Assembly (NCBI RefSeq): GCF_030409755.1
Contig: NZ_JAUFQE010000002.1
Location: 2,356,001 to 2,420,000 of the forward strand
Origin: Vibrio lentus
GTDB taxonomy: Bacteria; Pseudomonadota; Gammaproteobacteria; Enterobacterales; Vibrionaceae
Length of the DNA: 64,000 nucleotides
Direction: 5' to 3'
Shown here: one piece after another, positions 1 to 15,001 of the stretch
Layout: each line of letters begins with the position of its first letter
Numbering within the stretch: position 1 is the stretch's first letter
The notes under the pieces: model-generated
What the model was told of the DNA's origin: nothing
The model's database searches: none
The model's input: the letters and a program-made list of their open reading frames with translations, nothing else
Position numbers and translations under genes: made by a program

Positions 1-1
1 C

Positions 2-1234
<1,233 letters not shown>

Positions 1235-1276
1235 TGTTCACCTTACCTTGGTCTTAATCTTGATTTGAACTCTCTT

Positions 1277-1306
1277 AGGCACTCACTATTTGGCGAGTGC
1301 CTTTTT
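1277..1306 (+). terminator. Rho-independent terminator after the APC transporter
   Basis: Arms GGCACTC and GAGTGCC with a 10-nt loop, followed by TTTTTATT. It lies just after the transporter stop. Confidence 0.8.
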
Positions 1307-2700
<1,394 letters not shown>

Positions 2701-2703
2701 TAA

Positions 2704-5109
<2,406 letters not shown>

Positions 5110-5171
5110 ATCGAATCTATACCTGTCTTCTGGAATTCAATGAAAAGATAACCTCATAAATTTCAGGCTTT

Positions 5172-5202
5172 GGCACTCAGTATCTCGCTGAGTGCCTTTT
5201 TT
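5172..5202 (+). terminator. Rho-independent terminator after ygjK
   Basis: A perfect 9-bp stem (GGCACTCAG/CTGAGTGCC), 7-nt loop, then TTTTTT. It uses the same GGCACTC core as the terminator at 1277. Confidence 0.88.
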
Positions 5203-5503
5203 ACACCTGAAGCCAAATAATCGAACAAACAAGCACTTAGACTATTTGGCCTACCATGATCCTTTTACTCTATTCGCTGTACGTTAGCTGTGTTTACTAG
5301 ATAACTTTAACATTGAAAAATAATTCACCATAGAGCTATGAAACGATTCAAAAAGTTTCATGCACTCTACTTGGTTTTTGGGTTTAACGACCTTACTGGG
5401 ATTTTCTTTATCCTTAACCGCTATCCGGACATTAATTTGATAGTCGTTTACGCAATAATGGCTAAACTATAGTGTCGCCTACCCCTTTTTTGAGAAAACC
5501 TAA
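5203..5503. other. Intergenic region upstream of the MATE gene
   Basis: About 300 bp without a gene. It should contain the promoter of the following exporter; I see no clear operator or hairpin. Confidence 0.5.
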
Positions 5504-6844
5504 ATGCCTAATGCAGATTCCACCCTAAACAAACGCATGGGAATCGTTGCGCTCACCTGGCCAATTTTTATCGAAGTTCTTCTAAGAACCGCACTCAACA
5601 CCAGTGATGTATTCATGTTGTCGGGATACTCAGACAAAGCCGTGTCTGCCGTTGGTGTTATCTCTCAGATATCCTTTTTTCTGATCATCGTATCAACCAT
5701 GGTCAGCAGTGGTACAGGCATCCTAATTGCTCAATACAACGGCGCATCTCGTACTCAAGATAGCGCTCATGTGGGCGTGGCAAGTATTATCCTAGCCATT
5801 GTTACTGGTGTGTTGTTGAGTATCATCGCCGTTCTTGGCGCTGAATATTTTATTCCGCTCTATCAACTGGAAGCTCAGGTCGAACAGTACGCTCAAGAGT
5901 ACCTGTTCATCAGTGGCGCACTCACCTTCAATGTGACGATAGGTGTGGTTCTCACCACAATTCTACGTAGCCATGGTTATTCGAAATCGCCAATGGTCAT
6001 CAATTTGATTGCTGGTGTTATCAACGTATTCGGTAACTATTGCGCACTCTACCAACCTTTTGGACTGCCCGTTTACGGCGTACAAGGGGTGGCTACCGCA
6101 ACTGTGATTAGCCAACTAATTGGTATGTTCATCTTAATTGGTGTGGTGAGAAGTAAAGGCATTGAGCTACCAATGAAGCAATTCAAATCTGTACCTAAAG
6201 CCATCTATCAAAAGATCATCAAGATTGGTTCTATGAATGCAGGAGAAGTGCTCTCTTACAACATGGCGCAGATCAGCATTACCTTCTTTGTGGTGCAAAT
6301 GGGCACTTCTTCATTGGCGGCGTTTACCTACGCGCAAAATATCGCTCGCCTCTCTTTTGCCTTTGCACTGGCCATTGGTCAGGGTAGCCAAATCCAAACC
6401 GGATACTACATCGGCAAGGGTTGGATAGATGAGATAGCCAATCGTGTACAACGCTATTTTGTAGTTGGCTTTATCGCCTCTATCAGCATTACCTGCGTGG
6501 TCTATATTTTCCGATTCGAGATTTTGGACTTATTCACTCAAGATCCAGAGATCATCGCACTCACCGCAGCACTGATTGCAGGCTCTATCCTGTTAGAAGC
6601 TGGTCGCGTATTTAATTTGATTTTCATATCTTGCTTGAAAGCTGCAGGCGATATTAAGTTTCCGATCAAAATGGGCATTCTCAGCATGTGGGGCATTGGC
6701 GTTGCTATGAGCTATTTGCTTGGCGTGCATTGGGGGTATGGCGTGTTAGGCGCGTGGATGGCAATTGCAATGGATGAATGGTTCCGAGGAATCATTATGG
6801 CGTATCGTTGGAGAACAAAAAAATGGACTCGTTTTTCTTTGTAG
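5504..6844 (+). CDS. MATE-family multidrug/toxin exporter
   Basis: A 446-residue inner-membrane protein with about 12 hydrophobic segments in two related halves, the usual MATE length. N-terminal features (LTWPIFIEVLLRTALNTSDVF) and the mid-protein MVINLIAGVINVFGNY match the MatE domain pattern. The family exports cationic drugs or metabolites in exchange for Na+ or H+; the substrate here is unknown. GAGAAA lies before the ATG. It appears monocistronic, with a hairpin terminator 40 bp downstream. A second, different MATE gene lies at 59406-60743. Confidence 0.88.
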   Translation: MPNADSTLNKRMGIVALTWPIFIEVLLRTALNTSDVFMLSGYSDKAVSAVGVISQISFFLIIVSTMVSSGTGILIAQYNGASRTQDSAHVGVASIILAIVTGVLLSIIAVLGAEYFIPLYQLEAQVEQYAQEYLFISGALTFNVTIGVVLTTILRSHGYSKSPMVINLIAGVINVFGNYCALYQPFGLPVYGVQGVATATVISQLIGMFILIGVVRSKGIELPMKQFKSVPKAIYQKIIKIGSMNAGEVLSYNMAQISITFFVVQMGTSSLAAFTYAQNIARLSFAFALAIGQGSQIQTGYYIGKGWIDEIANRVQRYFVVGFIASISITCVVYIFRFEILDLFTQDPEIIALTAALIAGSILLEAGRVFNLIFISCLKAAGDIKFPIKMGILSMWGIGVAMSYLLGVHWGYGVLGAWMAIAMDEWFRGIIMAYRWRTKKWTRFSL

Positions 6845-6886
6845 ATAGATTGTTGAAAAGCTTTACAGTTTACTTCGAACAAAAGA

Positions 6887-6915
6887 AAAAGCGCTAGGGG
6901 GAGCTAGCGCTTTAA
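6887..6915 (+). terminator. Hairpin terminator after the MATE gene
   Basis: Arms AAAGCGCTAG and CTAGCGCTTT around a GGGGAG loop. The T-run is short, so termination efficiency is uncertain. Confidence 0.65.
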
Positions 6916-7168
6916 GACCAACTAAGTCCGTTTAGCCTGGTAGTTTTTTAAGCTATATCATTAGGATATAACCAATTTTTTTACTTAGGTAAATCAAAAA
7001 GCCTATTCTTTACGACTGCTTTGAGTCGTAAATTAAGTATAGTCGGGTTATGAAAAATGGAAGGCTTTATTTCGTTTATTTTTACCTTAGACACAAGGTT
7101 GAAAAGTAGAAAACCAGCTCAAATGAACTAACCTTTAATCATGATAGAAAATCTTGATGAAGGGCTAT
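6916..7168. other. Intergenic region with a perfect palindrome
   Basis: AT-rich stretch before the PAP2 gene. It contains the 9-bp inverted repeat described at 7009-7032 and no ORF. Confidence 0.5.
7009..7032. promoter_or_regulatory. Perfect 9-bp inverted repeat upstream of the PAP2 gene
   Basis: Arms TTTACGACT and AGTCGTAAA with a 6-nt spacer GCTTTG. No T-run follows on either side, so it looks more like an operator or leader hairpin than a terminator. The binding protein is unknown. Confidence 0.4.
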
Positions 7169-8278
7169 ATGGATTCAGAGACGACCACCGCCAAACCCGC
7201 TCCTCAAAAAGAACAATCAAACTTGTTATCGTCTTTACTTCATGAATTCAGAAGAAACAAACTGATTCTGTATTATGTTGCATTTACGACACCGTTAACG
7301 TTAGTTGTTAATTATTTCGTGCCTCATGAAGTTCGATACAACATATATACCTACTTAGAGATCTTAGCCACGGTCTGTTACGTCACCTTTATTTTATGGG
7401 CGACATACTACTACTGCCATTTATTGTTCAATCGAGAAAAAAGACCCACTAAACAATTCATCAATAAAATTAAAACTCTGTTGTTTCCAGTATCAAAGCC
7501 GATCTACTTTATTTTATTAATGCTCGTCTTAAACATCTCATTCTCTAGCTATACCTTCTTAAAATCAGTCATTCCTTATCTCAATCCATATTTTTTAGAT
7601 CTCGATTTTTACCATTTAGATAAATGGTTGCACTTTGGCATTTCACCTTGGGAAATCACCCACTTTTTTTTACCGAATTCAATAGCTTCACTCGCCATCA
7701 ACATCTTGTACAACTTGTGGTTTTTTATCATGTGGGGAATGCTGCTTTATTTTGTCATTTACCGTAAAGATGACCAACTTCGCAACCAGTTTTTACTCAC
7801 ATTCTTAAGTTCATGGTTTATCATTGGGAACATAATGGCGACCCTTCTGTCATCAGCAGGCCCTGTTTTTATTAGTCACTTCAATGATCAAGATTTGTAT
7901 CTTCCTTTGATGCAAAGATTAAACATGCAGAGCGCAGAACTCACTGAACGTGGCTTTATGTCTTTGTGGGCACTCAGTACTCAAGATGCGCTTTGGGCAA
8001 GCTACGTTGGAGGAGTTGGGGATATAGGGACTGGCATCTCAGCCATGCCCAGCATGCATGTAACCATATCCGTTCTGATTGCAATGACATCATTCAAATT
8101 GAATAAAAAACTCGGTTACATAGCTTGGATTTACGCCTTCTTTATTCAGGTTGGCTCGGTACATTTGGCATGGCATTACGCTGTTGATGGTTATGTGGGT
8201 GCAATACTGGTTGTAGCTCTCTGGCATTTGATCGGTTACTTACTCCGAAGGAACACACCCTCAATTACTCGGCAGTAA
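7169..8278 (+). CDS. PAP2-superfamily integral membrane protein
   Basis: About 369 residues with several membrane segments. The C-terminal half carries phosphatase motifs of the PAP2 superfamily, AMPSMHV followed by WHYAVDGYVG, giving the catalytic histidines and aspartate. The enzyme probably hydrolyses or transfers a lipid phosphate at the membrane face; the length and late catalytic motifs recall inositol-phosphorylceramide-synthase-like PAP2_3 proteins. Possible starts are TTG 7154, ATG 7157 and ATG 7169; I prefer 7169 because GAAGGG lies just before it, although spacing is tight. The 3' end overlaps the convergent LysR gene by 14 bp. Confidence 0.75.
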   Translation: MDSETTTAKPAPQKEQSNLLSSLLHEFRRNKLILYYVAFTTPLTLVVNYFVPHEVRYNIYTYLEILATVCYVTFILWATYYYCHLLFNREKRPTKQFINKIKTLLFPVSKPIYFILLMLVLNISFSSYTFLKSVIPYLNPYFLDLDFYHLDKWLHFGISPWEITHFFLPNSIASLAINILYNLWFFIMWGMLLYFVIYRKDDQLRNQFLLTFLSSWFIIGNIMATLLSSAGPVFISHFNDQDLYLPLMQRLNMQSAELTERGFMSLWALSTQDALWASYVGGVGDIGTGISAMPSMHVTISVLIAMTSFKLNKKLGYIAWIYAFFIQVGSVHLAWHYAVDGYVGAILVVALWHLIGYLLRRNTPSITRQ

Positions 8279-9194
8279 TAACAATCTCAACAGCTTGAGA
8301 AATCACTTTTCTCAAGTGAGTATTCTTGTCGTCTAATTGCTTTCCCTTACGATAAACAAGCTGTATATCAAAATCAGGGACGTCTATTGGCGGGGTGACA
8401 GCTATCAGTGAACTGTCTATATTAGGGGCGTTTCTAGCGACTAGCTTAGGCACAATACACAATAGCTTTCTTCCACTTATCAATCGTTTTACGGTTAAGA
8501 AGTTACTCGATGCGATTGCCACTTTTCTGGTGTAACCCAACTCAGACAATTTAGTATCAACTGTCGTTTTTAAGGCACCACTAGGAGACACTAAGGCGTG
8601 CTCCACAGAGACAAATGATTGCAGTGACATAGGCAACTCAATATCCAAAACGGATGCATCAAGCAAACAAACATGCTGCTCGGTGTAGAGAAGTTCTGTG
8701 TCATACAATTTAGGCACTTCACCAAAGCTGCCTATCGTAATGTCTAGCTTAGCCTCTTCAAATACCTGCTGGTAATTGGTTCGATTAACGTTAAGAAATG
8801 CAACTTGAGAGTTTGGCGAAGCTTGTTTAATAAAATCGAAGATCATTGGGCCAAACATCTGTTCCGCGTAATCGGTAAGTCCGATCTTCCAGCTGCCTTT
8901 ATAACTATCAACTTCGAACCTTTTGGACAACAGAACTTCAGATTGAATAGTATTAAGCAACGCATCGACGGTGCTTGATAATTCAATCGCTCGTTCGGTC
9001 GCTTCCATCTTGCTACCAACTCGTTCAAATAAAGGATCATCAAACAGCTTTCTCAGTCTTTGTAAGCTATGACTCATCGCTGATTGGCTGACATAACAAC
9101 GTTCAGCTGCCTTGCTTACACTGTTTGTTTTATATAGAGCTTGCAGTGCAATCAATAAGTTAAGGTCAATTCCTTTCCAGTTAAAATCAGCCAC
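8265..9194 (-). CDS. LysR-family transcriptional regulator, divergent from chrA
   Basis: A 309-residue LysR protein. An N-terminal winged helix (residues about 8-67, with SVSKAAERCYVSQSAMSHSLQ) is followed by a substrate-binding domain. FDDPLFERVG is typical of the NodD/LeuO-like branch. It is transcribed away from chrA across a 100-bp shared region, the classic LysR arrangement, so control of chrA is likely but inferred. The inducer is unknown. Confidence 0.88.
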   Translation of the reverse strand: MADFNWKGIDLNLLIALQALYKTNSVSKAAERCYVSQSAMSHSLQRLRKLFDDPLFERVGSKMEATERAIELSSTVDALLNTIQSEVLLSKRFEVDSYKGSWKIGLTDYAEQMFGPMIFDFIKQASPNSQVAFLNVNRTNYQQVFEEAKLDITIGSFGEVPKLYDTELLYTEQHVCLLDASVLDIELPMSLQSFVSVEHALVSPSGALKTTVDTKLSELGYTRKVAIASSNFLTVKRLISGRKLLCIVPKLVARNAPNIDSSLIAVTPPIDVPDFDIQLVYRKGKQLDDKNTHLRKVISQAVEIVITAE

Positions 9195-9294
9195 AAATCA
9201 ATCCCATATTATTCATAGTTATAATTAAAACAATTAATTTGAATCATAGTTCAACTCCACCTAAATTACGCTAAACATTTATCTGGAATCGATC

Positions 9295-10440
9295 ATGCTT
9301 TCAATTTTTAAAACCTTTTTCTGGCTTGGCTGGATTAGCTTTGGTGGACCTGCGGCACATATTGGCTACTTCCGCAAAACCTTTGTTGAGAAACTGAATT
9401 GGTTATCCGACGAAGAGTACGGGCAAATTGTCGCCCTAAGTCAATTTCTGCCGGGTCCAGGCTCAAGTCAGGTTGGCTTCGCGGTTGGTTACAAAAAAGG
9501 TGGCTTAACCGGTGCGATTGCCGCATTTGTAGGCTTCACCTCCCCTTCTGTCATCCTAATGTTGATATTGGCCTTAGCGAGCAACCAGTTGTTGGAAGCA
9601 CCGCTTTTCATTTCAATCATCCACGGACTTAAGCTACTCGCGGTCGTGGTTGTAGCTGACGCCACTTTCGGCATGTACAAAAACTTTTGCCAATCAAAGA
9701 TAGCAACAGCACTGTGTGTGATCACCGCGATTGTTCTACTTTTGATTCCTGGGATCTGGCCTCAAGTCTTAGTGCTCCTATTTGCAGCAATCATTGGCAG
9801 CAAATTCTTAACCTCACAAGACTTAAAAACAACGCCTTCGACACATAAGATAACCATAACGCCGCTTGTTATTTTTGTAGCACTATTGGTTGGTTTACCT
9901 CTGTTCAGTGCATATTCTCAAGGCATCGAAGTGTTTGGGTTATTTTACCAAGCAGGCAGCTTAGTCTTCGGTGGCGGTCACGTGGTTCTTCCGCTGCTAC
10001 AGAATGGTATTGGAGACCAACTGTCTCAAGATACCTTCCTAACAGGCTATGCTGCTGCGCAAGCGGTTCCTGGCCCGATGTTTACGTTAGCGACTTACCT
10101 CGGTTATGTGTTAATGCCATCGGCACCGATTACAGGTGCACTGCTCGCAACAATTGCGGTGTTCTTACCGGGCTTCTTATTGCTACTGGGGGTACTGAAG
10201 AACTGGCAGGCAATTGCGAGTAAACCTTTGGTGGCTGGTGCTCTTACCGGTGTGAATGCAGCAGTTGTTGGTCTATTACTTGCAGCTCTATACCAACCCA
10301 TATTCACAAGTGCAGTGAGCAGCGGCATAGACTTCGCTCTGATCATTGTTGGCGTGTGGTTATTGAAAACAATGAAGATGCCGATTGTAGGTTTAGTTGG
10401 TACCTTTATCGCAGCCGGTGCGATGCTTAACTATTTATAA
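9295..10440 (+). CDS. chrA: Chromate transporter family protein (ChrA)
   Basis: A 381-residue membrane protein with two homologous CHR halves, the long bidomain form. Diagnostic motifs are FGGPAAHIGYFR and LSQFLPGPGSSQ in the first half and VFGGGHVVLPLL with AQAVPGPMFT in the second. The family exports chromate from the cytoplasm, though many members have unproved substrates. A LysR regulator is divergent upstream and an 11-bp stem terminator lies downstream. Confidence 0.9.
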   Translation: MLSIFKTFFWLGWISFGGPAAHIGYFRKTFVEKLNWLSDEEYGQIVALSQFLPGPGSSQVGFAVGYKKGGLTGAIAAFVGFTSPSVILMLILALASNQLLEAPLFISIIHGLKLLAVVVVADATFGMYKNFCQSKIATALCVITAIVLLLIPGIWPQVLVLLFAAIIGSKFLTSQDLKTTPSTHKITITPLVIFVALLVGLPLFSAYSQGIEVFGLFYQAGSLVFGGGHVVLPLLQNGIGDQLSQDTFLTGYAAAQAVPGPMFTLATYLGYVLMPSAPITGALLATIAVFLPGFLLLLGVLKNWQAIASKPLVAGALTGVNAAVVGLLLAALYQPIFTSAVSSGIDFALIIVGVWLLKTMKMPIVGLVGTFIAAGAMLNYL

Positions 10441-10471
10441 TTACTTAGATACCAAACTGAGTTACAAATAA

Positions 10472-10503
10472 TAGCCCCTGATAAGGACACTCATCAGGGG
10501 CTA
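10472..10503. terminator. Strong hairpin between chrA and tadD (convergent)
   Basis: A perfect 11-bp stem, TAGCCCCTGAT/ATCAGGGGCTA, with a 10-nt loop. It may end both transcripts; the T-tracts are weak. Confidence 0.65.
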
Positions 10504-10553
10504 ATTCATTTGTGCTATTTACCATAAGGAGAGTAACTTTTCATAGAACAACA

Positions 10554-11570
10554 CTATATTGGTGTGCTCGCCTTCATTTCTCTCACCTCGGCTAAGGCTC
10601 GATTTAGGTTTTCATTGGCGATTTTGTAATACGAAGGTTTTTTGTCGATGGCTTGTTGAAGGTAAGGAATCGCTTCATCAGGTCGACCTTGAATAATTAA
10701 AAAGTAACCAACATTATTCAGAGCTTCCGGCGCATCCATATGACGCATAAACACATTTATGGCTTTTTTCACATCCCCGGATGCCAAATAGATAAGTGCA
10801 AGGTTGTTTTGAGCCTTCTCATTATTAGGTTCGATCTCTAAAGCAGAACGCGTGTATTGGTACGCTTCTTTGTAGTTGCCGTACATGTAATGGGAGTAAC
10901 CCATGTTCAGTAAAGCCTTCACTGAAGTCTTATCGATAGTGAGAGACTTTTTAAAATATTCTTGGGCTATCTGATGTTTACCATCTACATCTTCTAAGAC
11001 TCCGATTCCCATGTAAGCCAAAGCAGGAGACATACTATCAACCTTCAAACCCGCTACTTCACTTTGACTTAACGCTTGGTAGTTTTTAATCGTGCTACTA
11101 CTTTTTAAGCGAACTTGGTCTGCATTGATCGCTTTAAAGAAGTAGCTTCGACCTTCATCTGTACGGCGTTGTTTGGTATATAAAACACCTAACTGCTCTA
11201 ATACTTCAGTATGCGCAGGGTTAAAATCTAATGCCGCCAAATACGCTTTTTCAGCGAGTGCGTAATTACCTCTCGATGAGTGAATTCGACCGATCGTAAA
11301 TAGCGTTTTATCGTGAAACTCTTGTTCAGGAAAAGACAGAGATCGGATGTACTCATAAAGAGCTAAATCGATGTTGTTATCTCTAAGAGCGACATCACCA
11401 CGCATGATTGCTTCTTTTTCACTGACCGGCGGATCGTCACTGGTTAAGGTGTCAATTGGCTTCCCCGAATACAATTCGGCATCAAACTGATTGGTTGGCT
11501 CATCAGAAGAAGCGCAACCGAGAATTACTAACGGCAGTAAAAGTAAAACCATTCTATTCATTCGCATCAT
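10554..11570 (-). CDS. tadD: TadD: TPR lipoprotein of the Tad/Flp pilus system
   Basis: About 338 residues from the ATG at 11570, which overlaps the tadC stop as ATGA and so suggests translational coupling. The signal peptide ends in a lipobox (LVILGC). The mature protein is mostly tetratricopeptide repeats, for example YALAEKAYLAALDFNPAH and YKEAYQYTRSALEIEPNN. TadD-type lipoproteins help localise or assemble the secretin. It is the last gene of the main Tad operon. An upstream in-frame start would run into tadC and is rejected. Confidence 0.88.
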   Translation of the reverse strand: MMRMNRMVLLLLPLVILGCASSDEPTNQFDAELYSGKPIDTLTSDDPPVSEKEAIMRGDVALRDNNIDLALYEYIRSLSFPEQEFHDKTLFTIGRIHSSRGNYALAEKAYLAALDFNPAHTEVLEQLGVLYTKQRRTDEGRSYFFKAINADQVRLKSSSTIKNYQALSQSEVAGLKVDSMSPALAYMGIGVLEDVDGKHQIAQEYFKKSLTIDKTSVKALLNMGYSHYMYGNYKEAYQYTRSALEIEPNNEKAQNNLALIYLASGDVKKAINVFMRHMDAPEALNNVGYFLIIQGRPDEAIPYLQQAIDKKPSYYKIANENLNRALAEVREMKASTPI

Positions 11571-12538
11571 AAACTCGCTCCTGGAGATGTCAGTGCATCC
11601 ATTACAATCATCATTCCGGGGCCAAGAGCAACGATAAAGAAGCAAGGCCAAATGAACAACAACATGGGAAATAGCATTTTTGTGGGGATTTTCGCTGCAA
11701 TTTCTTCCGCAGCTTGTTGGCGTTTGTCTCGAAAATCTTCAGTATAGTCACGTAAGGTTTGAGCTAAACTCCCCCCCATTCTTGAAGCATGCGAGAGCAA
11801 AGAAACAAGCCCTTCCAACTCACGAAGCCCCGTTCGTTCAACGAGTTGACTCAAAGCATCAGGCATGGTCACACCTGCTTGTATTTTGGCAAATACCGTA
11901 TCAAGTTCATCGGCAAGTTCGGGTTGTGAAATGTATAACTCGTTAGCGACACGCCCTAGCGCAGCATTAAAACCAAGACCTGATTCAGTACACACCACTA
12001 AAAGATCTAAAGCATCAGGAACCCCATTTCTGATTTTTCTCTGCCTCTCTTTTTGCATTTTACTCAATATAAAATTAGGTAAGAATGTGCCGACAAAAAT
12101 ACACGTCACAATCAGCAAATTGTTATAACTATCACCTATGTCTAAATAAAACACTGTGAATGCACAGACAAACCCTATCAAAGTTGAAAGCACTTTGAAG
12201 GCATAAAATACAGAAAGTGCGCTTTTTTCATGGTACCCAGCATGCATTAACTTTTCTGAATACGTTTCGTTGTCCTTTTTGTTCCCTCGCCCAATGAATG
12301 GCGTCAACGACTCCAAGGTGTTAGTGAAGTCGTAAGGTTTGCGACTACTCGAGTGACTGCTTCCTGAAATTTGCTTTAGTTTTTTATCCAACGGGGAACG
12401 AGTACCAACAAAAATAAAGCCAAGGGTAAGAGTCAGTAACATAGTGGTCAGCAAAATCATTCCGTACAACAGAGTTTGACTGCTGATACCGAACTCAGAG
12501 AGTGTTTGTTTCCATACTTCTAAATCAAAGAATTCCAT
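11567..12538 (-). CDS. tadC: TadC: type II secretion F-domain platform protein
   Basis: A 323-residue inner-membrane protein with an N-terminal membrane segment, the T2SSF domain (VPDALDLLVVCTESGLGF, GLRELEGLVSLLSHASRMGG) and C-terminal membrane segments. With TadB it should form the platform on which TadA drives pilin assembly. Only 3 bp separate it from tadB upstream, and it overlaps tadD by 4 bp. Confidence 0.93.
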   Translation of the reverse strand: MEFFDLEVWKQTLSEFGISSQTLLYGMILLTTMLLTLTLGFIFVGTRSPLDKKLKQISGSSHSSSRKPYDFTNTLESLTPFIGRGNKKDNETYSEKLMHAGYHEKSALSVFYAFKVLSTLIGFVCAFTVFYLDIGDSYNNLLIVTCIFVGTFLPNFILSKMQKERQRKIRNGVPDALDLLVVCTESGLGFNAALGRVANELYISQPELADELDTVFAKIQAGVTMPDALSQLVERTGLRELEGLVSLLSHASRMGGSLAQTLRDYTEDFRDKRQQAAEEIAAKIPTKMLFPMLLFIWPCFFIVALGPGMMIVMDALTSPGASL

Positions 12539-12541
12539 AAT

Positions 12542-13507
12542 CTATATCTCGATATTTATAATTTTTCTTATCCACAATGCCCCAATCGCCAACAAAATCA
12601 CGCCGACACTGACCATAGATATACCTCTAGGATCGCTGTACAAAGGCTCGATGTATTCAGGGTTTACGAATTTAAGACCGAAAAATAGGGCGAAAGGAGA
12701 AAGCGTCAGTATCCAAGCAGAAAGTCGACTCTCAGCGGATAGAGTTTTGATCTTTCTTTCTAGCTTAAAGCGGGCTCTTAATACTTCAGATACTTTTTGT
12801 AGATTCTCAGAGAGATTCCCCCCCGTTTCTTTCTGCAACATGACAGCACTTGAGAAAGCCAGCATCGATACCGTCGGTACTCTTTCTGTCATTTGTAAAA
12901 TAGCGAGCCTTAAGTCGTAACCATAGTTCAGTAAGTTATAGGTATTCTTAAACTCAACCCCAATAGGCTCTGGCATCTCTTCGCCAACCTCATTGAAAGA
13001 CTGGACCAATGGTTGACCGGCTTGTAAGGCCCTCCTGATAATATCCAAGGCCTCTGGTAGCTGTTCTTCAAAGCGTGCCATTCTGTAAGTCACTCGGTTT
13101 TGTACAAACAGATAAGCGATGACCCAAACAAAGACAAAAGCGGCAACACAAATGAACCACACCTGATTGAAAACCAAAGCAATCAAAGCCAATAACGTTC
13201 CGCACAAAAATACGATTAATAAGAAGCGGCTTAATGTGAGCTTGAGACCTGCTAACTCAAGCATGCGCTTTAGATCGGCAAAGAAAGGAATAACGATCAA
13301 CTTCCGATCGAGTGGTGATAACTCTTTGTTGTAATGTTCTTTTAAGAGAGACAAGCTCTCTTCATCAATATTTCTTTGCGTCTCTTTTAAGCGACGAGAT
13401 AACTCTTTGTGCTTGGCTTTTTTCCCGGCAGCTGGCAATAACAAGGCTTGCGAAATAAACAACACTGCGACAAACAATAGGGCCAACGATACAGTTACGT
13501 TATCCAT
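12542..13507 (-). CDS. tadB: TadB: type II secretion F-domain platform protein
   Basis: About 321 residues. The T2SSF domain includes LPEALDIIRRALQAGQPL and MLQKETGGNLSENL, flanked by membrane segments. The ATG at 13507 has GAGGAGCC just before it; a longer reading frame would overlap tadA and is not needed. It lies between tadA and tadC as in other Tad loci. Confidence 0.93.
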   Translation of the reverse strand: MDNVTVSLALLFVAVLFISQALLLPAAGKKAKHKELSRRLKETQRNIDEESLSLLKEHYNKELSPLDRKLIVIPFFADLKRMLELAGLKLTLSRFLLIVFLCGTLLALIALVFNQVWFICVAAFVFVWVIAYLFVQNRVTYRMARFEEQLPEALDIIRRALQAGQPLVQSFNEVGEEMPEPIGVEFKNTYNLLNYGYDLRLAILQMTERVPTVSMLAFSSAVMLQKETGGNLSENLQKVSEVLRARFKLERKIKTLSAESRLSAWILTLSPFALFFGLKFVNPEYIEPLYSDPRGISMVSVGVILLAIGALWIRKIINIEI

Positions 13508-13517
13508 AATCGGCTCC

Positions 13518-14969
13518 TCAACTATGTGATTCGGTAAAGAGCTCAAACGGCAAGTCAAGACCACGCTTAACTAACTGGTCGTGAGACTGAGGAACCACAC
13601 CGGTTGCAGTGTAATAACCTAAGATATTGCCATTCTCGTCGATACCTTGACGCTGGAAGTGGAAGATCTCAGACATAGTGATAACCTCTCCTTCCATCCC
13701 GTTGATCTCTTGGATACTTACCATCCGACGCTTACCGTCTTCTTGTCTCTCCATTTGAACCACTAAATGAATAGCAGAAGCGATCTGTGCTCTGAGGTTT
13801 TTCGTTGAAATATTCCAACCCGCCATTGAGAACATATTCTCAACACGGCTTAGTGCATCACGAGGTGTATTCGCGTGAATCGTGGCAAGTGAACCATCAT
13901 GACCCGTGTTCATCGCCGCTAACATATCAACCGCTTCGCTACCACGCACCTCCCCGACAACAATACGGTCAGGTCGCATACGCAAAGTGTTTTTTACCAG
14001 CTCTCGCTGACTAATCTCACCTTTACCCTCAAGGTTTGCTGGGCGTGTTTCTAAACGAATCACGTGTGGCTGTTGCAGTTGTAACTCTGCGGAATCTTCT
14101 ATGGTAATAATCCGTTTATCTCTAGGAATAAACCCAGAAAAAATATTCAACGTCGTCGTTTTCCCTGAACCTGTACCACCAGAAATAAGGATATTGAGCT
14201 CACCTTTTACGGCAGCTTCAATGAACTTTGCCATTTGTGGAGAGGCTGACTTGTATTCCAGCAGATTATCCATGGTTAGGCTGTCTACCGAAAAACGTCG
14301 TATAGAAACGGAAGGGCCATCTAAGGCCAAAGGGGGAATAATGGCATTCACTCGTGAACCATCAACTAATCGAGCATCCACCATCGGCGACGCTTCATCA
14401 ATCCGGCGTCCAACCTGACTAACGATACGATCAATAATGTTTCTTAAGTGACGATCATCTAAAAACGTATACGGTGTTTTTTCTAATTTTCCTCGGCGTT
14501 CGACATAAACACTTTTAGGTCCGTTAACCAAAATATCGGACACCGTTTTATCGGCTAATAATGGTTCAAGTGGACCAAGGCCGAATACTTCATCTTCAAT
14601 TTGCTTGATGACTCGCTTACGCCCCTCAGCACTTAATGCGTGGCTTTGGTCATCCGCCATTAACTGAACGATCGCTTCATGAAGGTCTACTTTGGCGCGC
14701 TCTTTATCCAGACTAGAAAGTAGCCCTAAATCTAATGTTTCAAGTAGCTGTTTATGAAAGTAGTGTTTAATCGACAGTTCCTGCTCTAAGACTTTTTTCG
14801 CCTCATTCACCGACTTCTCTTGCTCTTCACTCGCCTCTAAACTCTTAGCTTCATGAGATACGTTAGCTACTTTCTGAATGAGGGGCGATACAACGCCGTC
14901 TTCCTCTTGGGAAAACTGTTCTACTTTCTTTTCAAACTCCGGATTAATATTTTTTCGTTTAAAGAACAT
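13518..14969 (-). CDS. tadA: TadA: secretion ATPase powering Flp pilus assembly
   Basis: A 483-residue VirB11/PulE-type ATPase (CpaF family). Walker A is GGTGSGKTT near residue 265. Other hallmarks are [16 protein letters not shown], the Asp box [10 protein letters not shown], Walker [10 protein letters not shown], and the His box [12 protein letters not shown]. It is cytoplasmic and hydrolyses ATP to add pilins. GAGGGAT before the ATG supports the start. Full length and intact in all motifs. Confidence 0.96.
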   Translation of the reverse strand: MFFKRKNINPEFEKKVEQFSQEEDGVVSPLIQKVANVSHEAKSLEASEEQEKSVNEAKKVLEQELSIKHYFHKQLLETLDLGLLSSLDKERAKVDLHEAIVQLMADDQSHALSAEGRKRVIKQIEDEVFGLGPLEPLLADKTVSDILVNGPKSVYVERRGKLEKTPYTFLDDRHLRNIIDRIVSQVGRRIDEASPMVDARLVDGSRVNAIIPPLALDGPSVSIRRFSVDSLTMDNLLEYKSASPQMAKFIEAAVKGELNILISGGTGSGKTTTLNIFSGFIPRDKRIITIEDSAELQLQQPHVIRLETRPANLEGKGEISQRELVKNTLRMRPDRIVVGEVRGSEAVDMLAAMNTGHDGSLATIHANTPRDALSRVENMFSMAGWNISTKNLRAQIASAIHLVVQMERQEDGKRRMVSIQEINGMEGEVITMSEIFHFQRQGIDENGNILGYYTATGVVPQSHDQLVKRGLDLPFELFTESHS

Positions 14970-15001
14970 AACGATCCCTCATATATGCTGTAACAAACAT
15001 G

